Source: CADEDH01 sp047974625
GTDB lineage: Bacteria > Actinomycetota > Acidimicrobiia > Acidimicrobiales > SZUA-35
Length of the DNA stretch: 64,000 bases
NCBI GenBank assembly: GCA_047974625.1
Contig: JBKECK010000102.1
Coordinates: forward strand, 1 to 64,000
Direction: 5' to 3'
The notes below the pieces were generated by a model. That model ran no database searches. It had not been told where the DNA came from and worked only from the letters and a program-made list of their open reading frames with translations. The translations under genes were made by a program, and so were the position numbers. Of the stretch, positions 1 through 7,488 are shown one piece after another (within the stretch, counting starts at the first letter, position 1; the number at the start of each line of letters is the position of its first letter).

Positions 1-646
1 GTCAGCCCTGGTCAAAGCGGCGGAGTGATCCATCAGCAGCGCCACTGGCCGCGTGAGCGGTCGTGTCAGTCAGGCCCGCAACGCTGGCGGTGTCGTTGGG
101 CTCGGCTCGGCCTCGCTGGGCGTGCCGTCGAGGTGCGCTCCTCGCTCGGTCGGCCCCAGCAGCGATCAACGAGCAGAAACCCCAGGTACCACGCGGCCTC
201 AGCACTTCAGCGGCGTCTCGGCTGACCCACGAGAGGCGCGCGGGCGCCGAAGAACCGGCGGTCACGAACTCGACTCCTCGCTCGATGACACACCGGTCGG
301 TGGTGCTTCACGTGCCATGGTTCGTGAGAGGACACCACTCGCAGTCGACCAGGACCCGGCGACGGAGAGGAATCGACTTGAGCTTATGGTGCTGGTCGAG
401 GCGAGCCCGCGAGCTGTTGGGGCGCATGGCCGCGGGATCTCGGCTAGGACGGCCTACCTCTCGGGGCCTCCTGTTCGGCCGCGCCTACGGCGAGTCGTGG
501 GTTCGTGGGTTCGTGGGTTCGCACCGAGCTGGTCCGATCGGAAGGGGGTTCCGGCACGCGGGAACGCTTGGCCGTCGCACCGCGCGGTCGAAGGCCGCCT
601 CGGGCTCCCACCGACCGGTGGTTTCGGTGGGACTACACTCGCTTCG
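1..646. other. Region without a recognisable gene
   Basis: Open frames exist on both strands, as expected at this GC content, but none gives a protein with recognisable motifs or hydrophobic pattern. A short triplicated GTGGGTTC motif lies near 497-520. The stretch could hold remnants of a decayed gene or the promoter of the downstream pair. I cannot support a CDS here. Confidence 0.4.
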
Positions 647-943
647 ATGACGGTGGCTCAACGGTCGGCGAAGATGGTGGGGCTCTACCACCGAACGGGG
701 GATGGCGCCGAGAGCGGGCCATTCGTCTCGCGAATCGCGCTCACGAACCACGACGTCTCGATCAACCACGGCGTCTCGAGCGAGCCGTCGCGGTTCGTGC
801 CGCCCACACCATCCGGCCCATACGCGATGGAGATCGTGATCGAGATCCCGGAACCGGGTCGCATCACCTACTCATGGTGGGCCGAGGCTGGTGTAACGCC
901 GGTCGAACAGTCCAAAGCCGATGTCCATCTGAGCCCCCGATGA
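647..943 (+). CDS. Small conserved-type protein with LYHRT motif (unknown function)
   Basis: This is a 98-residue protein. After the start it carries LYHRT, and near its end a stretch reading EIVIEIPEPGRITYSWW. That pairing, an N-terminal YHRT and a C-terminal acidic beta-strand motif, resembles a small uncharacterised bacterial family. The likeness is from memory and weak. The ATG at 647 was chosen because the longer upstream open frame is low-complexity Arg/Gly/Pro sequence typical of non-coding GC-rich DNA. Its stop overlaps the next start as ATGA (940-943), so the two genes are probably translationally coupled. Function is unknown. Confidence 0.45.
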   Translation: MTVAQRSAKMVGLYHRTGDGAESGPFVSRIALTNHDVSINHGVSSEPSRFVPPTPSGPYAMEIVIEIPEPGRITYSWWAEAGVTPVEQSKADVHLSPR

Positions 944-1461
944 ACACGACCGCGCCGGGATATTTTGGACTCGGTGAGATGACCGACGCGCATCATGCCC
1001 TCTTGGGCGTCGGCGAAGAGCCACTGGCGTTCGAGTCGATGCAGATGATGGGGGCCGACCTGACCGGGGTCAGCCGCAAGCCAAGGATCTTCGGGGGTTG
1101 GAGTTGGAGCCTGTTCGATGGTGGTATCCAGCCCGACACTGAGGCCGTCAACATGTGGCTGGTGGGGGTCGGAGCCGAGGGCCCGGTCGGCTCGATTGCC
1201 CAACACTTCACCACCGCGTGCAACGGAACCTCCCGCTTGCTCCTGACCACGACGCGGCTCATCGTGACCGACCCGACCGAGGGCGGGATCAAGTTCGAGC
1301 TGGCGCTCTCGGATGTCGCCCGCGTCCGACGCGACTGGCGCCTTTTCCAGAGCGGGCGAATCGAGATCACCTTCGCCGATGGGTCGATCGCACGGCCGAC
1401 GATGGGACTGGTCCTCACCCGCGCTCGAAACCGGTTCATCCGAGCGGCCGACCGGGAATGA
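940..1461 (+). CDS. Hypothetical protein with PH-like beta domain, apparently frameshifted at C-terminus
   Basis: The frame encodes 173 residues. The second half (TSRLLLTTTRLIVTD, then FELALSDVARVRRDW and GRIEITFADGS) looks like the strand pattern of a bacterial PH-like domain that would bind a lipid or protein partner. The start is the ATG of an ATGA overlap with the upstream gene. The frame closes right after ARNRFIRAADRE. The +1 frame continues convincingly as RVVADFGTFAFDRSQYEDAL and further to a stop at 1561. Removing one G from the GGG at 1454-1456 would join them into about 206 residues. The CDS may therefore really span 940-1561, or be a pseudogene. Confidence 0.55.
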   Translation: MNTTAPGYFGLGEMTDAHHALLGVGEEPLAFESMQMMGADLTGVSRKPRIFGGWSWSLFDGGIQPDTEAVNMWLVGVGAEGPVGSIAQHFTTACNGTSRLLLTTTRLIVTDPTEGGIKFELALSDVARVRRDWRLFQSGRIEITFADGSIARPTMGLVLTRARNRFIRAADRE

Positions 1462-1623
1462 CCGCGTCGTTGCCGACTTCGGGACCTTCGCGTTCGACCG
1501 CAGCCAATACGAAGACGCTCTCTCGCGGCTCGCCACCGCCCTCGGACAGACCGATGTGTGACGAGGAAGGCACCGACACGGCGCCCCGAGGGTGAGCCCG
1601 GCGAGGTGCTTCGGTGATGACGG

Positions 1624-2022
1624 TCATCGTCGGGCGGGCAGAGCGTCGTCGAGGTGTTGCCGAAAGCCGGGGCACTCCAGCGGCGACGGATTCGAGCACT
1701 CGATGGCGTGTCGGATCCCGCCGATCGCCCGGTCGAGCCGGTCCCGGTGGTCGGTGAGCTCGGTTAGCTTCTCCTCGAGCAGCTGCTTGCCGTCGACGAA
1801 GGCGTCGGGCTCGAGCATGGCGGCGATCTCGTCGAGCCGGAACCCGGCCTCCTGGAGGACGACGATGGTGGCGAGTCGGTCGAAGACGTCGGCGGAGAAC
1901 TGTCGGCGGAGCCCACGACGCCCGACGGGTGCGATCAGGCCGCGTTCTTCCCACACGTGAAGGGTGGTCGCAGGCAGTCCCGATCGCCGGACCACCTCGC
2001 CGATGTCGACCGCGGACGTCAT
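1624..2022 (-). CDS. MerR-family transcriptional regulator
   Basis: This 132-residue protein has an N-terminal winged helix-turn-helix of MerR type: DIGEVVRRSGLPATTLHVWEERGLI, then a wing region and RLATIVVLQEAGFRLDEIAAML. A helical dimerisation segment follows (LEEKLTELTDHRDRLDRAIGG). The C-terminal tail contains two cysteines in IECSNPSPLECPGF, which could sense a thiol, a metal or an electrophile. ATG at 2022 is preferred because the MerR helix begins immediately after it and it overlaps the upstream stop (ATGA at 2019-2022). It is co-transcribed with the methyltransferase-like gene and probably acts on the palindrome at 2489-2510. The effector is unknown. Confidence 0.85.
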   Translation of the reverse strand: MTSAVDIGEVVRRSGLPATTLHVWEERGLIAPVGRRGLRRQFSADVFDRLATIVVLQEAGFRLDEIAAMLEPDAFVDGKQLLEEKLTELTDHRDRLDRAIGGIRHAIECSNPSPLECPGFRQHLDDALPARR

Positions 2023-2471
2023 CGCCGCCCGATCCACCGTCGCGTCCCCTGCCGATACCGGTCGTAGCCGGAGCCGAAGCACTCGGCCATCCGGTGCTCC
2101 TCGAACGGGATGTACCAGCGATCGGCGGCGATCACGAACACGATCGGGGCGACCCAGGCCGACAGGCCTCCGACGACCACCGCGACGCCTGAGAGCGCGG
2201 TGGCGAAGCCGAGATACATGGGATTACGGGACCACGCAAAGGCACCGGTGTCAACGAGCTTGTCGGGGTCGCGAAACGTGTGGACGTTCGTGTTCTGTTG
2301 CTCGAACAGTGACGAGCTCCGCTTCGCCAGGGCCAAGCCGGCGATGACGGGTATGACGCCGAGGGCTCGCCACCACCCCGGCGGCATGGAGACGACCGGG
2401 GCGAACGAACCGACGACAACGGCCACGGCGGCCAGGATGACGACGAGGGTCGGGGGCAGGATTGAGCGCAT
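2019..2471 (-). CDS. Isoprenylcysteine carboxyl methyltransferase (ICMT)-like membrane protein
   Basis: The protein has 150 residues with four or five membrane segments and the family signature GAFAWSRNPMYLGF (around 79-92), followed near the C-terminus by EEHRM and YDRYRQGTRRW. Members of the ICMT/phospholipid-methyltransferase family use S-adenosylmethionine to methylate membrane-embedded substrates, but bacterial substrates are mostly unknown. The ATG at 2471 lies about 17 bases from a MerR-type palindrome, so a short leader is expected. It is followed by the MerR gene with a 4-bp overlap. The two form a likely autoregulated operon. Confidence 0.82.
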   Translation of the reverse strand: MRSILPPTLVVILAAVAVVVGSFAPVVSMPPGWWRALGVIPVIAGLALAKRSSSLFEQQNTNVHTFRDPDKLVDTGAFAWSRNPMYLGFATALSGVAVVVGGLSAWVAPIVFVIAADRWYIPFEEHRMAECFGSGYDRYRQGTRRWIGRR

Positions 2472-2488
2472 GTGGACCAGCGAACAAC

Positions 2489-2510
2489 CTTGACCTTGGT
2501 CGAGGTCAAG
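2489..2510 (-). promoter_or_regulatory. MerR-type operator/promoter palindrome
   Basis: Perfect 8-bp arms CTTGACCT and AGGTCAAG are separated by 6 bases. MerR-family operators typically have such dyads between or over -35 and -10 elements, with a TTGACC -35 inside the left arm. On the minus strand it faces the methyltransferase-MerR pair and overlaps the stop codon of the upstream exporter gene. Control by the adjacent MerR protein is inferred. Confidence 0.7.
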
Positions 2511-3885
2511 AGAGTCTTTCCGGGAATCGGCGCATCAGCCGGCCGCCACCGCTCGCCGGCCCGATCGGCGCCCGCACAGCTCGGGCGAGGCTGAGCGTGG
2601 CCCGCAACACCCAACCGGCGACCACCGCGATCACCACCCCCGTCAACCCCCAACCGAGCTGGACGGCCAGCGTCCACGCCAAGGGCATGGCGAACACGCC
2701 TTGCGCCGCCACCCCGATCCACATCATCGAGCGGGTGTCCCCGGCGGCCCGGATGATGCCGGCCAGCACCATGCTCATCACCATGGCCGGCAACAGAACC
2801 AGCCACATCCACCGCTGGCCGGCCGCCGCCTCGACCACCCCAGGATCGCCGGAGAGCAACGAGAACCAGGCGTCCGGCACCAGCAACGCGCCGCCCCCCA
2901 CGACCGTCACGCCCATCGCCATCAGCAGTGACATCGGCGCCGTCCAGCTCCTTGCCCCGGGCCGGTCCTCAGCCCCGAGTCGCTGGCCGACCAGTACCGA
3001 CAGCGAGTTGCTGGAGGTGTAAGCCACCACGAAGGCGATCGCCACCGTCGCGCCAATCGTGCGGTAGGCGGCGAGGCTCACGGCATCGAGCCGGCTCACC
3101 GCCGCGATGATCAGCGCGTCCGATCCGTACGCGACCGCCCCGAAGACCATGTCCGGCCAGGCGATGGCCCTCAGTTCGGAGACGCCCGATCCCACCGTGT
3201 GGTCGGCCGCGACCTCCTGCATCGTGTCCCGTTGACGCCGGACCAGAACGGCCGTGACCACCACCCCGAGCCCGGCGGCGGCGCTGGTCCCCAGGGAACT
3301 ACCGATGGCCCCGAGACCGACGCCGAACACCAGCAACAGATCCAGAACGACGTTGGCCACGTTCACCACCACCGCGAGATACATGCTGACGCGGGTCTCA
3401 CCGAGGCCGACCAACCATCCCCGCCCGATGGCCGTGACCACGGTGAACGGGATGGTGGGCAGCAGGACCAGGAGGACCGGCCGGGCGCCACTGGAGTTCG
3501 CCAGATCCCCACCGATCCAGCTCAACAACCACGGGCTGGCCACCGCGATCAAGGCCACCGCGCCGCCACCGAGGACGATCCCGATCCGCACGGTCCGGCC
3601 AAGCATCACCGTGATGCGATCCCATCGGCCGGCCCCCAACCACTGGGCGGTCAGGATCTGTGTGGCTGAACCGAGCGGGGTGATCACCGCGGTCGCGGCC
3701 AGGACCACGGGCGCCGCGATCGCCATGGCTGTGAGGGCCCGGGTTCCGTACTGACCGAGAATGGCCGTGTCGGCCGCCGCGAGAACGAGTGACGACAGAC
3801 TCCCGACCAGCAAGGGCCAGGTCACGTCCCAGCCCTGCCGCAGCCGTGCCCCGAACCCGGCCGCCGGCACGATCAGCTCGGCCAC
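2506..3885 (-). CDS. MATE-family multidrug/metabolite efflux protein
   Basis: The 459-residue polytopic membrane protein has the two-fold MATE layout of about 12 hydrophobic segments. It opens with PLLVGSLSSLVLAAADTAILGQYGT, and later has ITPLGSATQILTAQWLGAG, RGWLVGLGETRVSMY and, in the second half, VGQRLGAEDRPGAR. MATE proteins export cationic or small organic compounds using Na+ or H+ gradients. It is transcribed divergently from the RiPP/YcaO cluster, and the Fur/Zur-like box at 3920-3938 lies between them. It could therefore export the peptide product; that role is inferred. Its stop codon lies within the MerR-type palindrome. Confidence 0.9.
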   Translation of the reverse strand: MAELIVPAAGFGARLRQGWDVTWPLLVGSLSSLVLAAADTAILGQYGTRALTAMAIAAPVVLAATAVITPLGSATQILTAQWLGAGRWDRITVMLGRTVRIGIVLGGGAVALIAVASPWLLSWIGGDLANSSGARPVLLVLLPTIPFTVVTAIGRGWLVGLGETRVSMYLAVVVNVANVVLDLLLVFGVGLGAIGSSLGTSAAAGLGVVVTAVLVRRQRDTMQEVAADHTVGSGVSELRAIAWPDMVFGAVAYGSDALIIAAVSRLDAVSLAAYRTIGATVAIAFVVAYTSSNSLSVLVGQRLGAEDRPGARSWTAPMSLLMAMGVTVVGGGALLVPDAWFSLLSGDPGVVEAAAGQRWMWLVLLPAMVMSMVLAGIIRAAGDTRSMMWIGVAAQGVFAMPLAWTLAVQLGWGLTGVVIAVVAGWVLRATLSLARAVRAPIGPASGGGRLMRRFPERLS

Positions 3886-3919
3886 GTGGTCACCACCGGA
3901 TCGACCCCTGCCACAAACT

Positions 3920-3938
3920 AGGAATGATTCTCATTCCT
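3920..3938. promoter_or_regulatory. Fur/Zur-like 19-bp operator in the divergent promoter
   Basis: Perfect arms AGGAATGA and TCATTCCT flank TTC. The core AATGAT..TCATT matches the core of the classical 19-bp Fur-family box, whose consensus arms are GATAATGAT/ATCATTATC. It lies between the exporter (minus) and the peptide gene (plus), 37 bases before the peptide start, beside an AT-rich TTACATTACC that could be a -10. Iron- or zinc-responsive repression is inferred from the motif and the metallophore-type importer downstream. Confidence 0.65.
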
Positions 3939-3975
3939 TGTTACATTACCGGTGATCCCGGAAGGAGGTGAACCC

Positions 3976-4056
3976 ATGACCTTCAGCAAAGTCAGCACGA
4001 GGCCCAAGGCCGCCGCGTTCTGTTCGGCCAATCACGCGGTCACCCGCCACCGATAG
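3976..4056 (+). CDS. Candidate RiPP precursor peptide (26 aa)
   Basis: A 26-codon ORF begins MTFSKVSTRPK and ends FCSANHAVTRHR before TAG. It is preceded by AAGGAGGTGA (3962-3971), essentially a perfect complement of the 16S rRNA tail and the strongest Shine-Dalgarno I see in the window, which argues for heavy translation. It has one Cys (16), Ser 17, Thr 23, Asn 19 and His 20 and 25, so the C-terminal dozen residues offer cyclisable and metal-binding side chains. It is followed by a strong hairpin and then TOMM-type modification genes, the usual position of a precursor. I infer residues 1 to about 14 as leader and the rest as core. No known precursor family is recognised. Confidence 0.65.
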   Translation: MTFSKVSTRPKAAAFCSANHAVTRHR

Positions 4057-4065
4057 ATGCCGGCA

Positions 4066-4098
4066 GCGGCGCCATCCACCACAGACGGATGGCGCCGC
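4066..4098 (+). terminator. Strong hairpin between precursor and modification genes (attenuator or processing site)
   Basis: A perfect 12-bp stem (GCGGCGCCATCC with GGATGGCGCCGC) encloses a 9-base loop, starting 10 bases after the peptide stop. There is no U tract, so it may be a leaky terminator or an mRNA-stabilising element. Either would raise precursor message over that of the downstream enzymes, as is common in RiPP operons. Confidence 0.6.
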
Positions 4099-4135
4099 GT
4101 GCCGATCCCACGATTCCGATCCCGAAAGACCCACC

Positions 4136-4999
4136 GTGCCCCCACGATCCGCTCCCGAACCAGCCGCCCGTTACCGGCTGACACCAGGAACGACCGTTCT
4201 CGCCGTCGCCGAGGGATGGATCGTCCACACGCCGAGCCAGGCGGTACTGGAGATCGGCTGCCCGGACAGCGACCGCCCAACGGTCGCCGCGTTCCTGGAC
4301 GACCCGACACGGCCGCCGCCCGTCGACTCAGCGGCAATCCTCGCCCCCCTGATCGACTACCTCAAGGACGAACAGGCCTTGGAGAACGACACCAAAACCG
4401 GTGACGGCCAGGCCTGCGCTGTGTGGTGCGATCCCACTCTCGACCCGACCCTCGTCGAGACAGTCCTGACCCACCATCACATCGACCAGGTCGAGTCACC
4501 GTCGGCCCCGCTGCTCGCCGTCGCCGGATGGCTTCCCGACGCCCGTTGGTGCGCCTTCGACCAGGCCGCGGTCGACAGCGACACCTGGTGGCTACCCGTC
4601 CACGCCGAGGGCGACACATGGTACGCGGGGCCGCTGCGCATGGGGGCGGCCGAACGCAGCGCGGGCTACCGCGACCTCCGCCTCCGCCGCCTCGCCGCCT
4701 CGCCCTGCCCCGCCCGACTCGACCAGCTGTGGCGTTCGGCCCGCCCGCCAGCCACCCCCCTCCACCCCCTAGCGCCCCTGACTGCGGCCCTCGAGTGCGC
4801 CATCGGGGCGCTGCGCCCCAAAACCCAGGGGTGGGACGACGGTCTCGAGTCAGCCTCTTCACACCCTGCTTCACACCCTGCGTTGGTCAACCACCAGGTC
4901 GCCTTCGGCCCCGACGGCACGCGTCGGGAGCACCCGGTGCTGCCGGTTCCCCTCCACCTGACCCGCGACCGGAACCCGGGCGCGGCGACGTCCCGCTGA
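4136..4999 (+). CDS. TOMM-type leader-binding / E1-like cyclodehydratase partner (C protein)
   Basis: This 287-residue protein resembles the ocin-ThiF-like C component of thiazole/oxazole-modified microcin clusters. Residues about 12-75 (YRLTPGTTVLAVAEGWIVHT) look like a PqqD-like RiPP recognition element that would bind the precursor leader. Residues 95-190 (ACAVWCDP, GWLPDARWCAFDQ, DTWYAGPLRMG, YRDLRLRRLAAS) match the E1-like part. The tail HPVLPVPLHL recalls the Hxxlp-P motif near the C-terminus of this family. Start is GTG 4136, in frame just after the hairpin. Its stop overlaps the next start (TGATG). Role inferred: presenting the precursor to the YcaO enzymes. Confidence 0.7.
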   Translation: MPPRSAPEPAARYRLTPGTTVLAVAEGWIVHTPSQAVLEIGCPDSDRPTVAAFLDDPTRPPPVDSAAILAPLIDYLKDEQALENDTKTGDGQACAVWCDPTLDPTLVETVLTHHHIDQVESPSAPLLAVAGWLPDARWCAFDQAAVDSDTWWLPVHAEGDTWYAGPLRMGAAERSAGYRDLRLRRLAASPCPARLDQLWRSARPPATPLHPLAPLTAALECAIGALRPKTQGWDDGLESASSHPASHPALVNHQVAFGPDGTRREHPVLPVPLHLTRDRNPGAATSR

Positions 5000-7488
5000 T
5001 GGATGTCATCACGCGTCCGCCGACGACCGACCGTGGCCCGGCCATCGTCACGATCGCCGACACCCTCCACGGCCCGCACTGGGACGCGGCCCGCCAGCTC
5101 GGCTGGGGGACGGTCCGTATCGGCCTGGAACCGGGTGGCCGCCTAGCCCCTGCCGCACTCGACCGGATCCTGAACGGGCTCCCATGGTATGACGGGCCAT
5201 TCATCCTGACCGCAATGGGCGACAAGGCTCCGCTCGCGATGGCCCAGGCGGCCCAACTCGGCGCCGACGCCGTGGTGATCATGTTCCCGCCGCCCGGGAT
5301 CCAGCAACGGGACACCCACTGCCCCGTCCTGTTCCTGGACGCGGCGTATCGGGACGACGGCCCCAGCCGGGACGCCCGATCCAACACCATCCACGGTCCC
5401 TGGGCCAGCGCCGAGGTGCACACGATCCTCCCCGAGTGCGTCCTCGGGATCCCGGATGTTCATCTCGCCGATCCGGCCCGGCTGGCCATCCACTGGTTCA
5501 ACGCGGGGTGTCGCGGCCCGCTGCCCCAGTACTTTCACGGGGAGGGCAACTGGTTCGTACCGGTACGACGGTCGGATCAGATCTTCGACCTGCCGCCGGA
5601 CCGGCCCGATCTGGTTCACCGGGCCGCCGACCCCTACCCAGCGGTCCCCCACAGTGCGTCGCCGCCCACCGACCGCGACGACGTCTGGCGCTGGACCGTT
5701 CCCACCCTGATCGCCTGGTTCGGTCAGGCCCGCCTGCGCATCGTGGTGGCCCCGAGCAACAGCCGAATCGTGGGCACGCTCATCCATCGTCGGTCCGACG
5801 GAGTCGGCAGCGTCCTGACCGACGCCACCGCGGAGATCCTACCGAGCGGCCGATGCGAGCTCGTCTTCGGCACCGCCGGCTTTGCCCCGGCTCACGCCGA
5901 CGAGCTGGTGGTCGAGGTCACCACCACCCGCTCGCCCCGCCATCCGATCCCCAACGACACGACCTTGCGTCTTCGGGCGGCCCGCATCGAACTACCCCGC
6001 GTCCGGCTCGAGACACCCGACCCGTGGCCGGTGTACCGTCACGACGAGTCCCAGGTCCGGATCGCCATCGACGACCCAGACCAGACCGGCGCCGACGAAC
6101 CACCCGCGGCCGGTGATCCGAGCCTCCGGACCCTGGTCGACGCCCGCAGCGGCCTCGTCACCTCCGTCGAGCCGGCCCCGGACTGGGTCGGTCTGCCCGT
6201 GGACGTTCACCTCCTTTCGGCCCAGGTGGCGTCGCTCGACGACCACCTGTCGTGGCCCGCCGACCGGGTCGCCATGGGTATGGGGTTCGACGAGACGACG
6301 GCCTTCAACGCTGCGGTCGGTGAGGCGGTCGAACGCTACTGCGGCAACTTCGTCCCCGAGACCCTGCGACGCGCGAGTTGGAACCAGTTGGCCTCGGCTC
6401 ACATCCGGGCCATCCACCCCGACGACCTGGCGTTGTTCGCCCCCGGCCAGTACGCGGCCGCCCACTGCCCGTTCGAACCCCTGACCCCCGAGCTGTCCAT
6501 CGAGTGGGTGGCCGGCACCGACCTGACCGACGACGCGACCACCTGGGCGCCCGCCTCGCTCGTCTGGGTCAACTACCACCTGGACCGCCGGGAACCCCGC
6601 ACCCATCCCCACAACCTGGCCGGTCTCGCGGCCGGGCGCGACCGCGGCGACGCCGAACGGTCCGCCCTCGAGGAGATCATCGAGCGGGATTCGGTGCAGA
6701 TCTGGTGGCTGGCCGGCCTCCCCGCCGCCGGCATCGTGTTTGATCCCCCCCTGCTCGACGAGGACCTGAGGTCCGAAGGGAACGGGTGGTACCACCACGA
6801 CCACCTGCCCTATCGGATCCGGGTGCTGGCCATCCCGACCACCTGGCCGGTCCCGGTCGTCGGCGTATACCTGCACCACCTCCACCACGACCTCCACGTC
6901 CTCGGCCTGGCCGCAAGGCCCGATCCGCTGGAAGCGGTCCGGAAGGGGTGGCTCGAAGCGCTGGCGTTGCAGGGCTACGCCCGTGGCCTGCTCGACCCGG
7001 ACGGTGACGTCTGGCGCTCGATCCACTCGGGCGTGTTCTCCGGCGCTGGTCTCAAACCCTGGCGCGTCGACCGCCGCTACCGCGCCCACTACGCCGATGA
7101 CTACCACGACCTGCCGGACCTGGCGTGTCATAGCCAGATCTGGTTGGACCCGGCCATGCGGACCGAGCTGGGACCGATACTGGCCGGCACGCATCCGCCC
7201 ATCCCGCTCACCGACCTCGAACATCCGATCACCGAGGCCCGGAGCCACTACCTGTGGGCCATGAAGGCCAAGGGGATCCGACCGGTGTCCGTCGATGTGA
7301 CCACCCCGGACATAGCCGGGGTGGGACCCCGGGTGGTCCGGATCATCGCCCCCGGCACCTACATGAACACGCCGGCCGGCTATCCGCTTCTGGGCGGCAA
7401 CCGTCTCCGCGACGACGCGGCCACCCTCGGCCTTGACCGGCCTTTGACACCCGAGACCGTCAACCTGACCCCGCTTCCGCACACATGA
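4999..7488 (+). CDS. CocE/X-Pro-peptidase-like domain fused to YcaO cyclodehydratase
   Basis: The 829-residue protein has two parts. Residues about 1-370 resemble a CocE/NonD (S15) hydrolase: PVLFLDAAYRDD, IHGPW (131-135), AIHWFNAGCRG, HGEGNWF, a DPYPAVP motif, then a jelly-roll-like stretch. The usual Ser nucleophile elbow reads AMGDKA (73-77), and the GPWxH histidine is replaced (GPWAS), so this domain may be catalytically dead. Residues about 370-829 form a YcaO domain with EAVER (442-446) and EEIIER (558-563), the ATP/Mg-binding helices, and a C-terminal LTPLPHT. YcaO enzymes activate amide backbones with ATP to make azolines, thioamides or amidines. ATG 4999 overlaps the upstream stop; the end overlaps the next start (ATGA). 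Confidence 0.78.
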   Translation: MDVITRPPTTDRGPAIVTIADTLHGPHWDAARQLGWGTVRIGLEPGGRLAPAALDRILNGLPWYDGPFILTAMGDKAPLAMAQAAQLGADAVVIMFPPPGIQQRDTHCPVLFLDAAYRDDGPSRDARSNTIHGPWASAEVHTILPECVLGIPDVHLADPARLAIHWFNAGCRGPLPQYFHGEGNWFVPVRRSDQIFDLPPDRPDLVHRAADPYPAVPHSASPPTDRDDVWRWTVPTLIAWFGQARLRIVVAPSNSRIVGTLIHRRSDGVGSVLTDATAEILPSGRCELVFGTAGFAPAHADELVVEVTTTRSPRHPIPNDTTLRLRAARIELPRVRLETPDPWPVYRHDESQVRIAIDDPDQTGADEPPAAGDPSLRTLVDARSGLVTSVEPAPDWVGLPVDVHLLSAQVASLDDHLSWPADRVAMGMGFDETTAFNAAVGEAVERYCGNFVPETLRRASWNQLASAHIRAIHPDDLALFAPGQYAAAHCPFEPLTPELSIEWVAGTDLTDDATTWAPASLVWVNYHLDRREPRTHPHNLAGLAAGRDRGDAERSALEEIIERDSVQIWWLAGLPAAGIVFDPPLLDEDLRSEGNGWYHHDHLPYRIRVLAIPTTWPVPVVGVYLHHLHHDLHVLGLAARPDPLEAVRKGWLEALALQGYARGLLDPDGDVWRSIHSGVFSGAGLKPWRVDRRYRAHYADDYHDLPDLACHSQIWLDPAMRTELGPILAGTHPPIPLTDLEHPITEARSHYLWAMKAKGIRPVSVDVTTPDIAGVGPRVVRIIAPGTYMNTPAGYPLLGGNRLRDDAATLGLDRPLTPETVNLTPLPHT

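Noticed and set aside
868..1536. Minus-strand 222-residue open frame
   Set aside because: It lies opposite the PH-like gene, lacks recognisable motifs and begins in low-complexity sequence.
4423..4998. Extension of the fused YcaO frame back to 4423
   Set aside because: The upstream part is Arg/Pro-rich and overlaps the C-protein gene; the ATG at 4999 in a TGATG overlap fits the operon.
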